Assembly (NCBI GenBank): GCA_032690845.1 | Contig: CM064427.1 | Coordinates: 9,063,501-9,127,500, forward strand | Length of the DNA stretch: 64,000 nucleotides | Direction of reading: 5' to 3' | From: Eleusine coracana subsp. coracana | Lineage: Eukaryota > Streptophyta > Magnoliopsida > Poales > Poaceae | Part shown: positions 46,126 to 57,470 of the stretch, in pieces | How the letters are laid out: the number at the start of each line of letters is the position of its first letter | Numbering within the stretch: position 1 is the first letter of the stretch | The notes under the pieces: generated by a model | Databases searched by the model: none | The model's input: only the letters and a program-made list of their open reading frames with translations | Told to the model about the DNA's origin: nothing | Translations under genes and position numbers: made by a program

Positions 46126-48200
46126 ATGAAAATTGCGGAAGAACCATCACTTTCGATTCTTCCCACCATTGAAGTTGGTAGTGCTTCTCAAAGAGATGAT
46201 GCAAAGATTGGAAATGGCAACAAGGGTGCTCCACCAAAAACATACAACAATGCCAGATTTGATTATGATGAGCTCAAAGAAGATCGCATTATTGGACAAG
46301 GGTCAGGTAGACTCCCTTATTTTCATGGACAATTCTATGATCAATGAAAATGCAAGATGATTATGTATTTGGAATCCATGAGTCTGTATGTTGCAAGTAT
46401 AACCAAAAATGGTTTCTTATGGGAAGATAGAGATAATCCAACTCGCAAGGATCAAATAAACATTTATTGAAATGTCATGGCGGCTAGTGCAATTTTTTCC
46501 GCACTTAGCTCCACCGAGTATGACAAGGTTGCTGGAATTAAGAATGCCAATCAATTGTGGAGAAAACTTGAGGTTATTATTAGGGCATTGATTCTATCAA
46601 GGATGCAAGACTTGAAGAACTGCAAAATAAATTCAACTTATTCATAATGGGTCTGAGAGAAGGGCCAAAAGAAGTTCATGATAGGCTCATGAGGATTGTG
46701 AATCAAAGGAGGGCACTAGGAGCTAAAATGTCTGTCCTGGACATCAAAAAGAGACTGCTACAAGCATTGAGACCATGGGATAGCAACATTTGCTCAAACA
46801 TTAGAGAGAAGGACAACTTCAATAGTTTCTTCACTGATGAAGTGCTTGGGAAACATCTATCCCAAAAGCAATAATATGATCAAGCCAACAAGATAAATAC
46901 CTTGATCAAACAAATTGAACAAGCAAATAGTGGCAAGAGTGATGTAGCACTCAACGCTACACAAGAGAGGCAAGAGAAAAAGAAGAAAGTGGTTGATTCT
47001 AGTGATGATGAAATGGTCTTGCTAGTAAAAAGGTTTAAGTCATTCTTAAAGAAAGATGAACACAAAAAGAAGAGCTATGACAAGAGCAAAGCGAGAAGGT
47101 CAAAAAGAACTTGCTATGAGTGTGGTGATGAAGGACATTTCATTGTGGAATGTCCAAGGAAGAAAAACAAAGATGAAAAAAAGAAAGACAAGAAGTACAA
47201 AAAGTATAGAAGGGGTGAAGCTCACATTGGCAAAGAATGGGACTCCGATGATTCATCCACTTCGTCATCCTCTTCTGAATCCGACTCCGATGAGGGTGGT
47301 ATTGCTACAATTGCCATTGGTGTCACTCCCACCAACATTTCTCTATTTGGGAGCTTGAGCGATGATGATGAGGACACCACCCATAAGTGCTTCATGGCAA
47401 AAGGATCAAAGGTATCAAAATATAAAGCCAAGCATTACTCATATGGTAGTAGTAGTGATGATGATGATGATGATGATATTAATGCGATAATGATGATGAT
47501 GATGATGATATTAATGCCTCACTACCTAAAATGCTTGAATTCATTGAAATGCTTGAAAAACAAAAGGAACAAATTGATAGGCAAGAGGAGCTACTTGAAA
47601 AACAAGAAGACTTGCTAATTCTTGAAAAGAAAAGAAACCTTGAATTAGAGAAGCTCCTAGAACTTGAGAGAAAGAAAAATGAAGATTTAACCAAGTTTCT
47701 CTATAAAATCGAAAACTCATGTGAACAGTTTAAGAGCACAAAAGATGTACTCCTAGAGAAGTATGAGACCTTGGAAAAGACTCATAAATCTCTTGAAGTA
47801 CAATTTGGAATACTTTCAACCTTCACATCATCCATAAATAGTTCTTCTTATGTCTCCACTAGTAATGGATGTGATAGGTGTTATAACATTGATATTGATG
47901 CGTGTGCTAGTAATGTCAAATTGATTAATGATTTGAACAAGCAAGTAAAGGCTCTTGAAAGTCAAATAAAACATGAGAAAAATGTTGTTGATGATGAAAA
48001 GGAGAAGTATGCAAGAGGCGCATACTCAAACTCAAGATGCCCACATGTCATGGATGGCATTGGATATGTGGAGGGTGCCAAGCACAAAGCTAGTGAGAAC
48101 AAGAATGGGAAGGAATTGCTTAAATTCATCAAGGAAGGATCTTACCAAAAGAAGCAAGACAAGAACAAGACCACTAACTGTAAGCTTCATGACAATTGAT
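46126..48200 (+). pseudogene. Gag of the first copia element (Sirevirus type), broken
   Basis: A gag frame starts MKIAEEPSLS at 46126 and has early stops (46345, about 46469). It resumes at 46647 (MGLREGPKEVHDRLMRI) and 46902, with one intact zinc knuckle CYECGDEGHFIVEC near 47115. Lys-rich and Ser/Asp-rich stretches follow, then a long coiled-coil C-terminus (47531-48199; Leu/Lys/Glu heptads). Long C-terminal coiled coils are usual in Sirevirus Gag. A duplicated GAT-repeat block near 47450-47520 shifts the frame. The region ends at the solo LTR. Confidence 0.8.
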
Positions 48201-49903
48201 GATTGGATCCCCGAGGTATGGATGTTTTGGTAATTAATGACAACTATGAAATTGTGGGCTAATATTTATACGTGTGTTGTCTATGCAGATATCATCTCTA
48301 AACTCTACTACAAACCTTATGGATGACGGTTCCCTTGGCGATTGATGACAATGACCACAAGTATGGAGGCTTGATGAGCTTGATGGAGTCCAAGGGTTGA
48401 TGGAGATGGATTAAGGCTAAGGACAAGCTATGGAGCAAGTGTTTGGAACACTTGTCTAGTTGTTAGGGCTTTGAGTCCATAGGAAAAACCAGACTATCAA
48501 GGGGGTCTGGGTCATGTCTCTTTAGGTCATGCTAGTCGGTGATGTGCATGGATGCTCGGTGAAATCATAGGCACTAGGTGACAGTGGAGAAACCAAGGAG
48601 TTGTCAGAAGAAGCCGAGAAATGAAGTCAAGCGAAGACGTGAAGTTTCAACTTCTGGACAGAGCGACCGAACAGAGGGGGTCAGTGGAGACCGGACTATA
48701 TGGTCACTAAAGGAGAAGGCAGTCCAGAGGGAAGACATTGTGAGGAATCTGTTTGCGCTAGAGACCATAGAGACCGAACGGTCCGGTCTACAGATAGGAC
48801 AATCCGGTCTGTGTAGGTGAAGTGCAGGACAGAGAGGAAGCAAGCTCTCTAGAGTCTGATGGACTTGTCCAATGCATCGGACATGTCCGATGGACAGAGA
48901 GACCAGATGGTCTAGTCTGCTGACCGGACAGTACGGTCAGTACAGGGAGTCACCAGGACAGAGAAGCCAACAGCTCCGGGAGCCATCACAGGAGAGACCG
49001 GACGATCCGGTCTGGCAATGATCGGACAGTCCGATCAGCAGGTCTAGAAAGGTGATTTCATGGAGCAACGGCTAGTTGGACATTAAAAACCTATATAACT
49101 TTGTTGCTGGGGTCTTGGAGCCCTCTCTTGACTAGTGGAATATCTGGGAGCATTTGGTAAGAGCCAAGAGGAAAAGAGAGGAGCATTAGGACAGGATATT
49201 GGATATCTTGGGAGTGCTAGAGAGAGTAACTTAAGTATCAATGCACATCTAGGGCTAGGGTGTACTTGAGGGTGTGATCTAGGTTGTTACTCTTGGTCTA
49301 TGGTGAGACCTAAACCGGTTAGGTGTTGGTGATCATGCCTATCGTGATTAGTTGTGAAGGTCATCACATGTTTGTACCTGGTTTGAGCCTGACGATGAAA
49401 GGGACATCGCTAGTGAGCGCCCGTGTCGGCTCGGGGAGTCCGGCAAGTTCTCGAGAGAGGCGATCTTGTGCCTTGGTGGCATCGATGATGCAACCATATC
49501 TTCACTCCAGGAGTGATTGCGGGCTCGTGTGTAAGAACTCTACTTGGTGGTGGGAGGGACCGACACTTCAGCGGGAGTGGACCAAAGAGGAGTAGGGGAA
49601 GGCACCATCCTTCCTAGACCTCCGAAAAAAAATCATGAGCATTTCTTGACCCTCTCTTTACTATTCCGCAATTGTGTGCTCTAGTGAGTAGGTTGAATTG
49701 TGTCTTGAATAGGCTAGTGTGTTTAGATTCCGCAATTGCTCTCATCATGAATACTAGTATGTGTAGGGTCTTGGCCTCCTAGATTGATAGGTTCAAACAA
49801 TTGCTAGGATCTAGTGGTGTGAAATAGAAGGATTCAGATTCGTGGTCGACTTACCAATTCACCCCTCCCCCCCCCCCCCCTCGGTACGCCTTCGGTCCTT
49901 ACA
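48201..49903 (+). repeat. Solo LTR of another Sirevirus-type element inserted in the first copia
   Basis: About 1.7 kb without pol or gag separates the Gag C-terminus (TTNCKLHDN) from the continuing polyprotein. The left border lies near TGATTGGATCCCCGAGG. The right border lies at CGGTCCTTACA after a run of 14 C (49867-49880), the same layout as the other LTR ends here. A TATATAA box is at 49092-49098. Many palindromes of the form ACCGGACNGTCCGGT cluster at 48660-49045. No 5-bp target duplication was visible, so the left edge is uncertain by a few bases. Confidence 0.7.
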
Positions 49904-49910
49904 CTAGCCA

Positions 49911-52900
49911 ATCTTCTTTTGTTAATGATTCTCACAGTAATATGCCTAATAACACTTGTGCACTCTTTCATGATTTTGATGCATCATATGTGCTCATGAG
50001 AAACATGCATCACCACGTATTTGCTAAATATGGTGGGCCACACAACAAGAGGTCAAAGACTTTTGTGTGGGTGCCCAAGGTACTTGTGACTAATGTGAAA
50101 GGACCTAAGCAAATTTGGGTACCTAGAAACAAAACTTAATTTGTTTTGTAGGACTACATCTCTGGTGGGTCAGGTTGGGTGATTGATAGTGGATGTACCA
50201 ATCATATGACCGAAGACAAAAAGATGTTCAAATCATTTGAGCCAAGTCATAACATAAATGAGTACATCACATTTGGTGACAATGGAACGAGATAAGTACT
50301 AGGTTGTGGTAAAATCCCTCTCACTCATTCATATTCAATTCCTAAGGTTATGCATATTAATCATGTTGACTTCAATCTATTGTCCATTTTGCAATTTTGT
50401 AAAATGGGCTATGATTGCTTGTTCAACGAATCAGGTGTGACCGTCTATAAGAGGAGTGATGGCTCAGTTGCTTACAAGGGTGTGCTTACAGGAAAGCTTT
50501 ATGTTGTGGATTTCTCCACAGATGAAACTAGACTTGGTACATGCTTGATAGCAAAGTCCAATATGGGTTGGCCATGGCATTGGAGGCTTGCCCAGGTTGG
50601 TTTGAGAAATCTTAACAAACTCCAAAAGGGCAGCCAACCGGTGTCTGTTTTGAGAAAGCTAAGATTTGTAGTGCATGTCAAGTCGGAAAACAAGTTGGAG
50701 CAGCACACCCCGCCAAGAATGTGATTACTACCACAAGACCATTGGAGATGTTGCACATGGACCTCTTGGCCCGATCTCCTATATAAGTATTGGTGGTAGC
50801 AAACATGGTTTTGTAATTGTTGATGATTTTTCTCATTTCATGTGGGTATTCTTTTTTGCATGATAAAGGTGAAGTGAAAGATGTGCTCAAGACATTCATG
50901 ACAAGAGCACAAAATGAATATGAAGTCAAGATCAAAAAAATAAGAAGTGACAACGGAACCAAGTTCAAGAACACTCAAGTTGAGGAATACCTTGATGAAG
51001 AAGGCAGCAAGCATGAATTTTTGGCACCCAACTCCCCCTCAACAAAGTGGAGTGGCCGAAAGGAAGAACCGCACACTCATTGAGATGGCAAGAACAATGC
51101 TTGATGAATACAAGATGTCCGATCATTTTTGGGCCGAAGCCGTCAACGCCGCAAATCATGCCTCCAACCGATTGTATCTTCACCGACTATTGAACAAAAC
51201 ACCATATGAGCGACTAACCGGTAACAATCCTCATATTTCCTAATTTCATGTTTTTGGGAGTAAATGTATTATGCTTAACAAGAGACCCAAGGCTTTAAAG
51301 TTTGCTCCAAAAGTCGATGAAGGTTTCTTGCTTGGCTATAAGTCAAATGTTCATGCATATCATGTGTTCAACAAAACCACCAGTTGTGTTGAAATTCTAC
51401 CTGCCATGACATTTGATGAATCTATCGACTCTCAAGGGGAGCAAGTTGCTAATGATGATGTAGATGATGAAGCTCCTAGAAATGCGATAAAAAGGATGGT
51501 CATTGGTGATGTGAGACCACAAGAAACAAGAAATGATGAAGATCAACCATCTCCCCAAAGTCAAGACCAACCTTGTGAAAATGAACAAGTTGATCATGCA
51601 AATGGTCAAGACCAAGATGTTGGCAATCATGAACAAGCATCAAGTGATGACTCCCAAAGACATGATCAATAGGTTGATCAAGAAAGTGGTTAAGGAACCT
51701 CACATCCATGACACCCAAGAGTGCATCAAAATGTACAACATGATCACCCCGTCGATCAAATTATTGGAGACATTAAAAATGGGGTAATCACTAGATCTTG
51801 AGTTAGTAATTTTTATGAACATTACTCTTTTATCTCTTCTATGGAGCCATTTAGGTTAGAACAAGCACTTGAGGACTCGGATTGGGTGATGGCCACGCAA
51901 GAATAATTGAACAACTTCACAAGAAATGAAGTGTGGATATTGGAGGAAAGGCCAAAGAATGAGAATGTTGTGGGCATCAAATGGGTGTTCCGCAATAAAC
52001 AAAATGAAGATGGTGTTATGACAAGAAAAAAGGCAAGGCTCGTGGCAAAGAGGTATTCACAAGTAGAAGGTTTGGATTTTGATGAAACCTATGCCCCGTA
52101 GAAAGACTTAAATCAATTAGAATATTACTTGCTTTTGCTACTCGCCATGATTTTAAGTTGTATCAAATGGACGTGAAAAGTGCATTCCTCAATGGGCCAA
52201 TCAAGGAAGAAGTGTATATGGAGCAACCACCGGGCTTCGAAGACGCTAATGTTTCTTGTTAAGAAATGTTTTGTCATTGGCAAGGACGATGCAACTCTCT
52301 TCACAAAGCATTTTGGCAATGATTTTTTTATGTGCCAAATATATTTCTAAGTGTCTACTAATCAAACCTTTTGTGATGAATTTAGCAAGATATTGACATT
52401 CTTTCTAGGCTTCCAAGTGAAGCAACTCAAGGAGGGCACCTTTATATGTCAAGCCAAGTATACACAATATTTATTGAAGAAGTTTGACATGAACAAGACA
52501 AAGCCCATCAAAACTCCCGTGCCAACAAATGGCCACTTCGACCTCAACAAAAAGAACAAGCCTGTTGACCAAAAGGTATATCGCTCCATGATAGGATCTT
52601 TGCTTTATCTTTGTGTATTTAGGCCCGATATCATGCTTAGTGTGTGTATATGTGCACGTTTTCAAGTCATTCCTATGGAGTGTCACATGGTGATCGTTAA
52701 GAGAATATTGAGATATTTAGTTCACACACCCAAGGGTTCAAAATTCAACCTAATAGGCTATTCTGATGCGGATTATGCCGGGGATAAGGTGGATAGAAAG
52801 AGCACCTCCAGGACATGCCAATTCTTGGGTAGGTCTCTAGTGTCATGGTCATCCATGAAACAAAATTCTATTGCACTATCCATAGCCGAATCGGAGTATG

Positions 52901-53224
52901 TAGCAGCCGGTAGTTGTTGTGCACAACTACTTTGGATCAGACAAACTATAAGGGACTACGGTTACAAGTTGAACCATGTTCCACTCCTATGTGACAATGA
53001 GAGCGCCATAAACCTTGATTATAACTCCAGAGCATTCACGCACAAAGCATATAGATATCCATCTCCACTTTTTGAGAGATCATTCTTTCAAGAGGGATAT
53101 AGAAGTTAGTCATGTGAGAACCAAAGATCAACTAGCCGATATATTCACCAACCCACTAGATGAGAAAAGATTTTGTTATCTTAGGAGTGAGCTAAATATT
53201 CTTGACTTTAGCAATGTGATGTAG
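49911..53224 (+). pseudogene. Pol of the first copia element, multiply broken
   Basis: Blocks in order: Gag C-terminal tail; protease (WVIDSGCTNHM, about 50180); GAG-pre-integrase (WHWRLAQVGL); integrase (KIRSDNGTKFKN near 50940, then SGVAERKNRT after a frameshift near 51050); RT (VGIKWVFRNKQNEDG, about 51970); and RNase H (GYSDADYAGD, about 52765; SEYVAAGSCC). Stops and frameshifts are frequent. Between about 52240 and 52350 RT is damaged: the stretch from the PPGFE motif to GKDDATLF is shortened, and the YVDD catalytic motif is replaced by IYF and a stop. The element cannot make RT. Confidence 0.85.
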
Positions 53225-55540
53225 AGGATGTGCACATCAGATTGGTGATGCTTCTCTATTGCAAAAATCATTGATTTATGTCAAAGATCTATTATTTTTG
53301 CTATTGATGTTGGTTTTTTAATCTCTAGATCAAATCTTGTCAAAATATGGTCATTGTTATGAAATGTTGATTGTTGGCTGACCATATGATGTCAAGACTG
53401 TCCTTTGTCCATCACAACCATATTGATAACTCCATCACAAAATCAATCTTGCCAAACATCCTATTCTCCTTCAAGTTCCAGGAGTTGGACAAATCTATTG
53501 GCCATCAGACGAGTCCCGTGGCATCAGACAAGTCCGATGGTCATTGGACATGTCCGATGACCCACCTTTCGACCCTATAACCCAGCCTGACTTACCCCTT
53601 CAGTCAAACCTCTCTCATTCTACTCTTCAACCTTCTATCTCCTCAAGGCGATCTCCCTCTCCCACCAACCATTAGAGCAAGTTTGAGGGCCAAGAAGTTC
53701 TCCTCCAGCGGAAAAGTCCAAAGCCCACTCGTTTTGCAACGTTTTCACCCTAATCCCCTCTCTCTTCTCTAGGGTTAGGATTATCCTTCAAATGCTTATC
53801 TCAAATCAATTTTCCTTGCATACTTGAACCATGGAGATAGTTCCTAGTGAGGTATAGGTGTTATAGATGCAATTTGACATCATTTCGTGGATGGATCCCT
53901 GCATGAGAAAAAAGTTCTTGAAAAAACTGTGTGTCATAGGACAAGTCCGATGACCATCGGGAAAGTCCGATGGATCAGACTTTGCTCATGATTATCGGAC
54001 ATGTCTGATGACATGTAAATTTTTTGAAAGCTCTTTCCCATGCATATGTCTATCTCACCCATCCATCTCCGTGACTCTTCCTAACTAGTTGATCGCTCTT
54101 ATATTCAGTATGGCTGACTCATCACCATTGTAGGAGAAGCGAACCAAGAATAGTGAAGATCAAGGCCAATGTCAAGCACCCAAGATAACTAAAACATGTG
54201 TGCGTCGCGTTCGCCACACTACAGTACAAATGGCTGACACAGAGGAGCCAGAAGAGCCCACTGATCTATTTTGGGTCATGCATCCTCCAGCTGAGGTTGA
54301 GAACTCAGGCAGAGACATGGTTGACTACCTTCATGCATCCATTGAGACCTGTCATGAAGCTCGTGAGATTGACTACGACACCACTGATAAGGAAGTTGTT
54401 GACCTTCGCTTTTGGGCTCACTTCCATGTTGATTGGTACTGCTCCACTTATCTTCGCATGAAGAATCCAGTTGTGGAGATGAAGTGGCTTGATACGAACT
54501 ACTTGAAGGAATGGAAACATCCTTTGCTGAATCAAGTCCGGTCTAGATACCATACCGTCCAGTCACTATGATTGAAACGCGGAATCCATTCCAAATCAGT
54601 GACCGTTGATCAGATCCTTGAAGATATCAGTCGTCCGATGAGTCTTGACCTAGGTCAAAATCGGGGATAGCTTTTTGGCTTCATATCCGTTCAGCTCCTG
54701 ACATCGAGAACTCGCCCAAGTCCTTGGCGCCTCGCCTTCATCACCGACATCGCCGTGCTTCCTCCCTGACTCGTCGAGCTCGCTCACGCGCATTACTTCC
54801 CTTGAGCCGCCGCTTGTCTACATGCAGCCGCACCACAAACCCTAGCCGCCTCCACCGATTGGCGCCGTCGCAAGCCAAAGCCATCGTATGCCGCCATTTC
54901 CGCCGCTGCTCACACCTACATCAACGTGCATAGCCACCACTGCTCCCACACCCTCGTGTGCGCGCACGCCAAGACAGCAGCGCCCCACCGAGCTCCACTA
55001 CTTTTGCTGGTTGTTAGGGCAAGTTGCCTCTTTTCTTGTTCCTCAGCGATCGGTGTCCGTTCCTTGGTGTTCGGTTACGTGTTCCTCTTCAGTGATTTCC
55101 CAGAGTATCATGACATTCTTTCATTCATCGTTGTATAACCTAATTTCTGAGCAATTCACTTAATTGATGCAATTTGGATTTAAATGCTCAATCTTTAGTT
55201 GCATTAATTAGTTGATTGGCTCAACCAAGTTGGCAGTTAATTCCATGCCTATCTGTTAATTGCAGTTCTAGGGTTATCTCTCATTTAGTCTACAGTTAGA
55301 TTAATTGCTATTATTTGACTGTACACTAAATGTTTTCGCACCAGCCACTTATAGTCGATGATCACTGTTGTTACTTTGCATACTTGCCTAGCGATCATGT
55401 CCTTCATTCAGTGCTCGGTTGTCTATTGCGCATTCTTACCTAGCGGTTCTTTGCTTGTAGGTCATATTAGGTTCCACACTTATTGAGAAACCATGTGGAT
55501 ATGTGCTATGGTTTGCAATATGTGATGAGTAACTGACATC
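53225..55540 (+). other. 3' non-pol region of the first copia element and unassigned DNA
   Basis: Palindromic TCCGATGG-type words (53510-53565, 53935-54015) link 53225-54015 to the LTR at 44811. A GC-rich block (54720-55000) has open frames in several phases from composition alone. From 55000 to 55540 no feature is recognised. No 3' LTR matching 44811-46072 was found, so the element is truncated or its border was lost when the second copia arrived. Confidence 0.45.
54110..54571 (+). pseudogene. Unidentified ORF in the 3' region of the first copia element
   Basis: An ATG at 54110 opens a frame with one stop at codon 8. From 54200 to 54571 it is open for 123 codons (EEPEEPTDLFWVMHPPAE, YLHASIETCHEAREIDYD, FWAHFHVDWYCSTYL). 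It lies on the same strand between pol and where a 3' LTR would be, the place of the env-like gene of many Sireviruses. I see no signal peptide or membrane segment, so an envelope role is not supported. Function unknown. Confidence 0.4.
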
Positions 55541-55559
55541 GGTTAAGTTGGTGTTTAAG

Positions 55560-57407
55560 TTGAAATGCGAGAATCTGGAGATTGCATCAGGTTGTGCATG
55601 TCATGGTTTTGACTAACCAGAGTTGGTGAGGATGTTGGAGAGTTGCAGGAGATGGGAAATGTGTTTGGTTGTCTCATGACATGTAGGTCACTTGAGTCAA
55701 CTTGGCGGTCAATGGCGAGAGGATCGGACACAAGTAAGAGACTTGGGCCCCGACGATCAAGAGGCCGGGTGAAGTCAAGGGTGATCCACACCGTACACGT
55801 GGAGAGGCAAGAAGCACGGACGGTTTCGCGGTTGAGCCTCAAAACCGTGGGTGGTGATCAAGACGGTGGGGTTGACCAAGTCCAAGGTGATCGGGCGTCC
55901 GTGCAAGTAGAGGATTCTAATGAACCAGAGGCGGGAGAGACTTGCTGATGAGGAGGATCATAGGACTAGGTGATACGCGTCAGGATCAAGAAGTCACACT
56001 TTGAGAAGCGTGCAGGGCGGTTTTCCGGTTTGGGCCTCAAAACCGGTGGCAGCGATTGGAGGTGCATGTGGCACCATCGTGAAGCTTGCGTCAAGGCGAA
56101 GCAAAATCATGAAGGGCTCGAAGGCGTTCGTGCGATGAGGAAAAAATTGGACGGTTATGCCCCTAGTGGTAGGTGGTAGTGTATTATAGGTGAGGGGTAG
56201 GCTGGTATTTAGGACAACCCCTAGGCCTATATAAAGAGAGGTGTGGCTGGTGGGAGAGGTGCCTCTTCCCATTAGCCTTGTGTTAGGTGTTCATTCAAAG
56301 TGCTAGGAGAGAGCTTCATGTAAAGAGTAGAGTAGTGGGTGTGTGAGAGACATCTCTTGCTCTTGCAAAGAGTGGGAGGAAGAGGGTGGCTTCCTAGCCT
56401 TGTACCCATAGATCTTGTAAGCATGTTTCTATGATATGAGATCTATTTTCGTGCTCAAGATCTTCCTCTCTCTCTGATCCCGAATTTCTCTTTTTCTTTA
56501 TTTTTAGAGCTATTTTTGTGGTGATTTTCGATCTTGTTTTTGAGTGGGTTTTGGTACGAATTTCTTGAGGGATCTTGGTGCTAGGACATGTCCAAACAAT
56601 CCTCTATGGATCCTTGATTGAATCCTAGGCAAGAGCACCTTTGATTTCGTGGATTTCCTCAAGAACATTCAAACCTTAGAGCTTTTAGTAAATCCTCAAA
56701 TTCGAGATGAATCTTGAGCTTTTTGTGTAATTCCACTTGGAGAAGGAACGTCCTGCCATGAGACACCTTCTGTCCAAGTTTTGTGATTTTTGGAGTTCGT
56801 TTGGATAGGTTTTGGTATTTTTCTTACCAAGTTTCGAGCACAGTTTCTGGTTCTGGAAAGTTTCGATCGGCACTACCGGTGCGTGAGGAAGAACCCCTGA
56901 TCGGCACTGCCGATGGCTGGACCGGCACTGCCGGTAGCCTAGGTCTGAACTCGGAGCGACACTGCCAGTGACTTATGTCCGATCCCGCACCGGCACTGCC
57001 GATGGCAACTACCGGTACTGCCGATGCGCTCTGAATATTGTTTACCTAAGTCGTGAGAATCCTGCACCAGCACTGCTGACGGGCGTGACCGGCACAGCCG
57101 ATGGTGCCAACTGGCACTGCCGATGATAGTGATCGGCACTGTCGATAGTGGTTCAGTAAGGTCTAACTTGTGTGTGGTTCTTGACTATTTCGAGTCTTTG
57201 CAGTTCTCTTTTGTTTCCGCCGTGTTCTGCTGCTATTGTTGATCACTCCTAAGGGTAGCACATCACAAGTTTGTGTGTGTGGCCTTGGCGATCGGTTTGG
57301 AGGTTAGTTCGGATGGTAATTGGGATATAGGCCAAGTTCTAGTTTAGAATTTTGATTTGCTCCCATTCATCCCCCCCCCCCCCTCTGGTCGCCTTCTCGT
57401 TCCTTCA
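55560..57407 (+). repeat. 5' LTR of the second Sirevirus-like copia element (left border approximate)
   Basis: The right end is fixed by CGTTCCTTCA followed by the primer site. A run of 13 C lies at 57371-57383. The TATA box TATATAAAG is at 56228-56236, after GCCTAT, and a run of short palindromes CGGCACTGCCGAT fills 56868-57146. The left border is uncertain because the partner LTR lies beyond the window. A start between about 55450 and 55600 would give a U3 of typical length. Confidence 0.6.
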
Positions 57408-57408
57408 A

Positions 57409-57425
57409 TTGGTATCAGAGCCAAT
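57409..57425 (+). other. Primer-binding site of the second copia element (initiator-Met tRNA type)
   Basis: TTGGTATCAGAGCCAAT directly after the LTR contains TGGTATCAGAGC, the complement of the plant initiator methionine tRNA 3' end and the usual primer site of copia elements. Confidence 0.9.
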
Positions 57426-57470
57426 TTGATCACTAGTTGATCTTCACCGGCTTTGTGATCTGCAGGCGAC

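Noticed and set aside
54724..55163. Overlapping Arg/Ser-rich open frames
   Set aside because: Two frames are open at once in a GC-rich block, with no domain and no clear start; composition effect.
56868..57146. Regular short repeats resembling a CRISPR array
   Set aside because: Units are short palindromes with irregular spacing inside a plant LTR; no direct-repeat and spacer structure.
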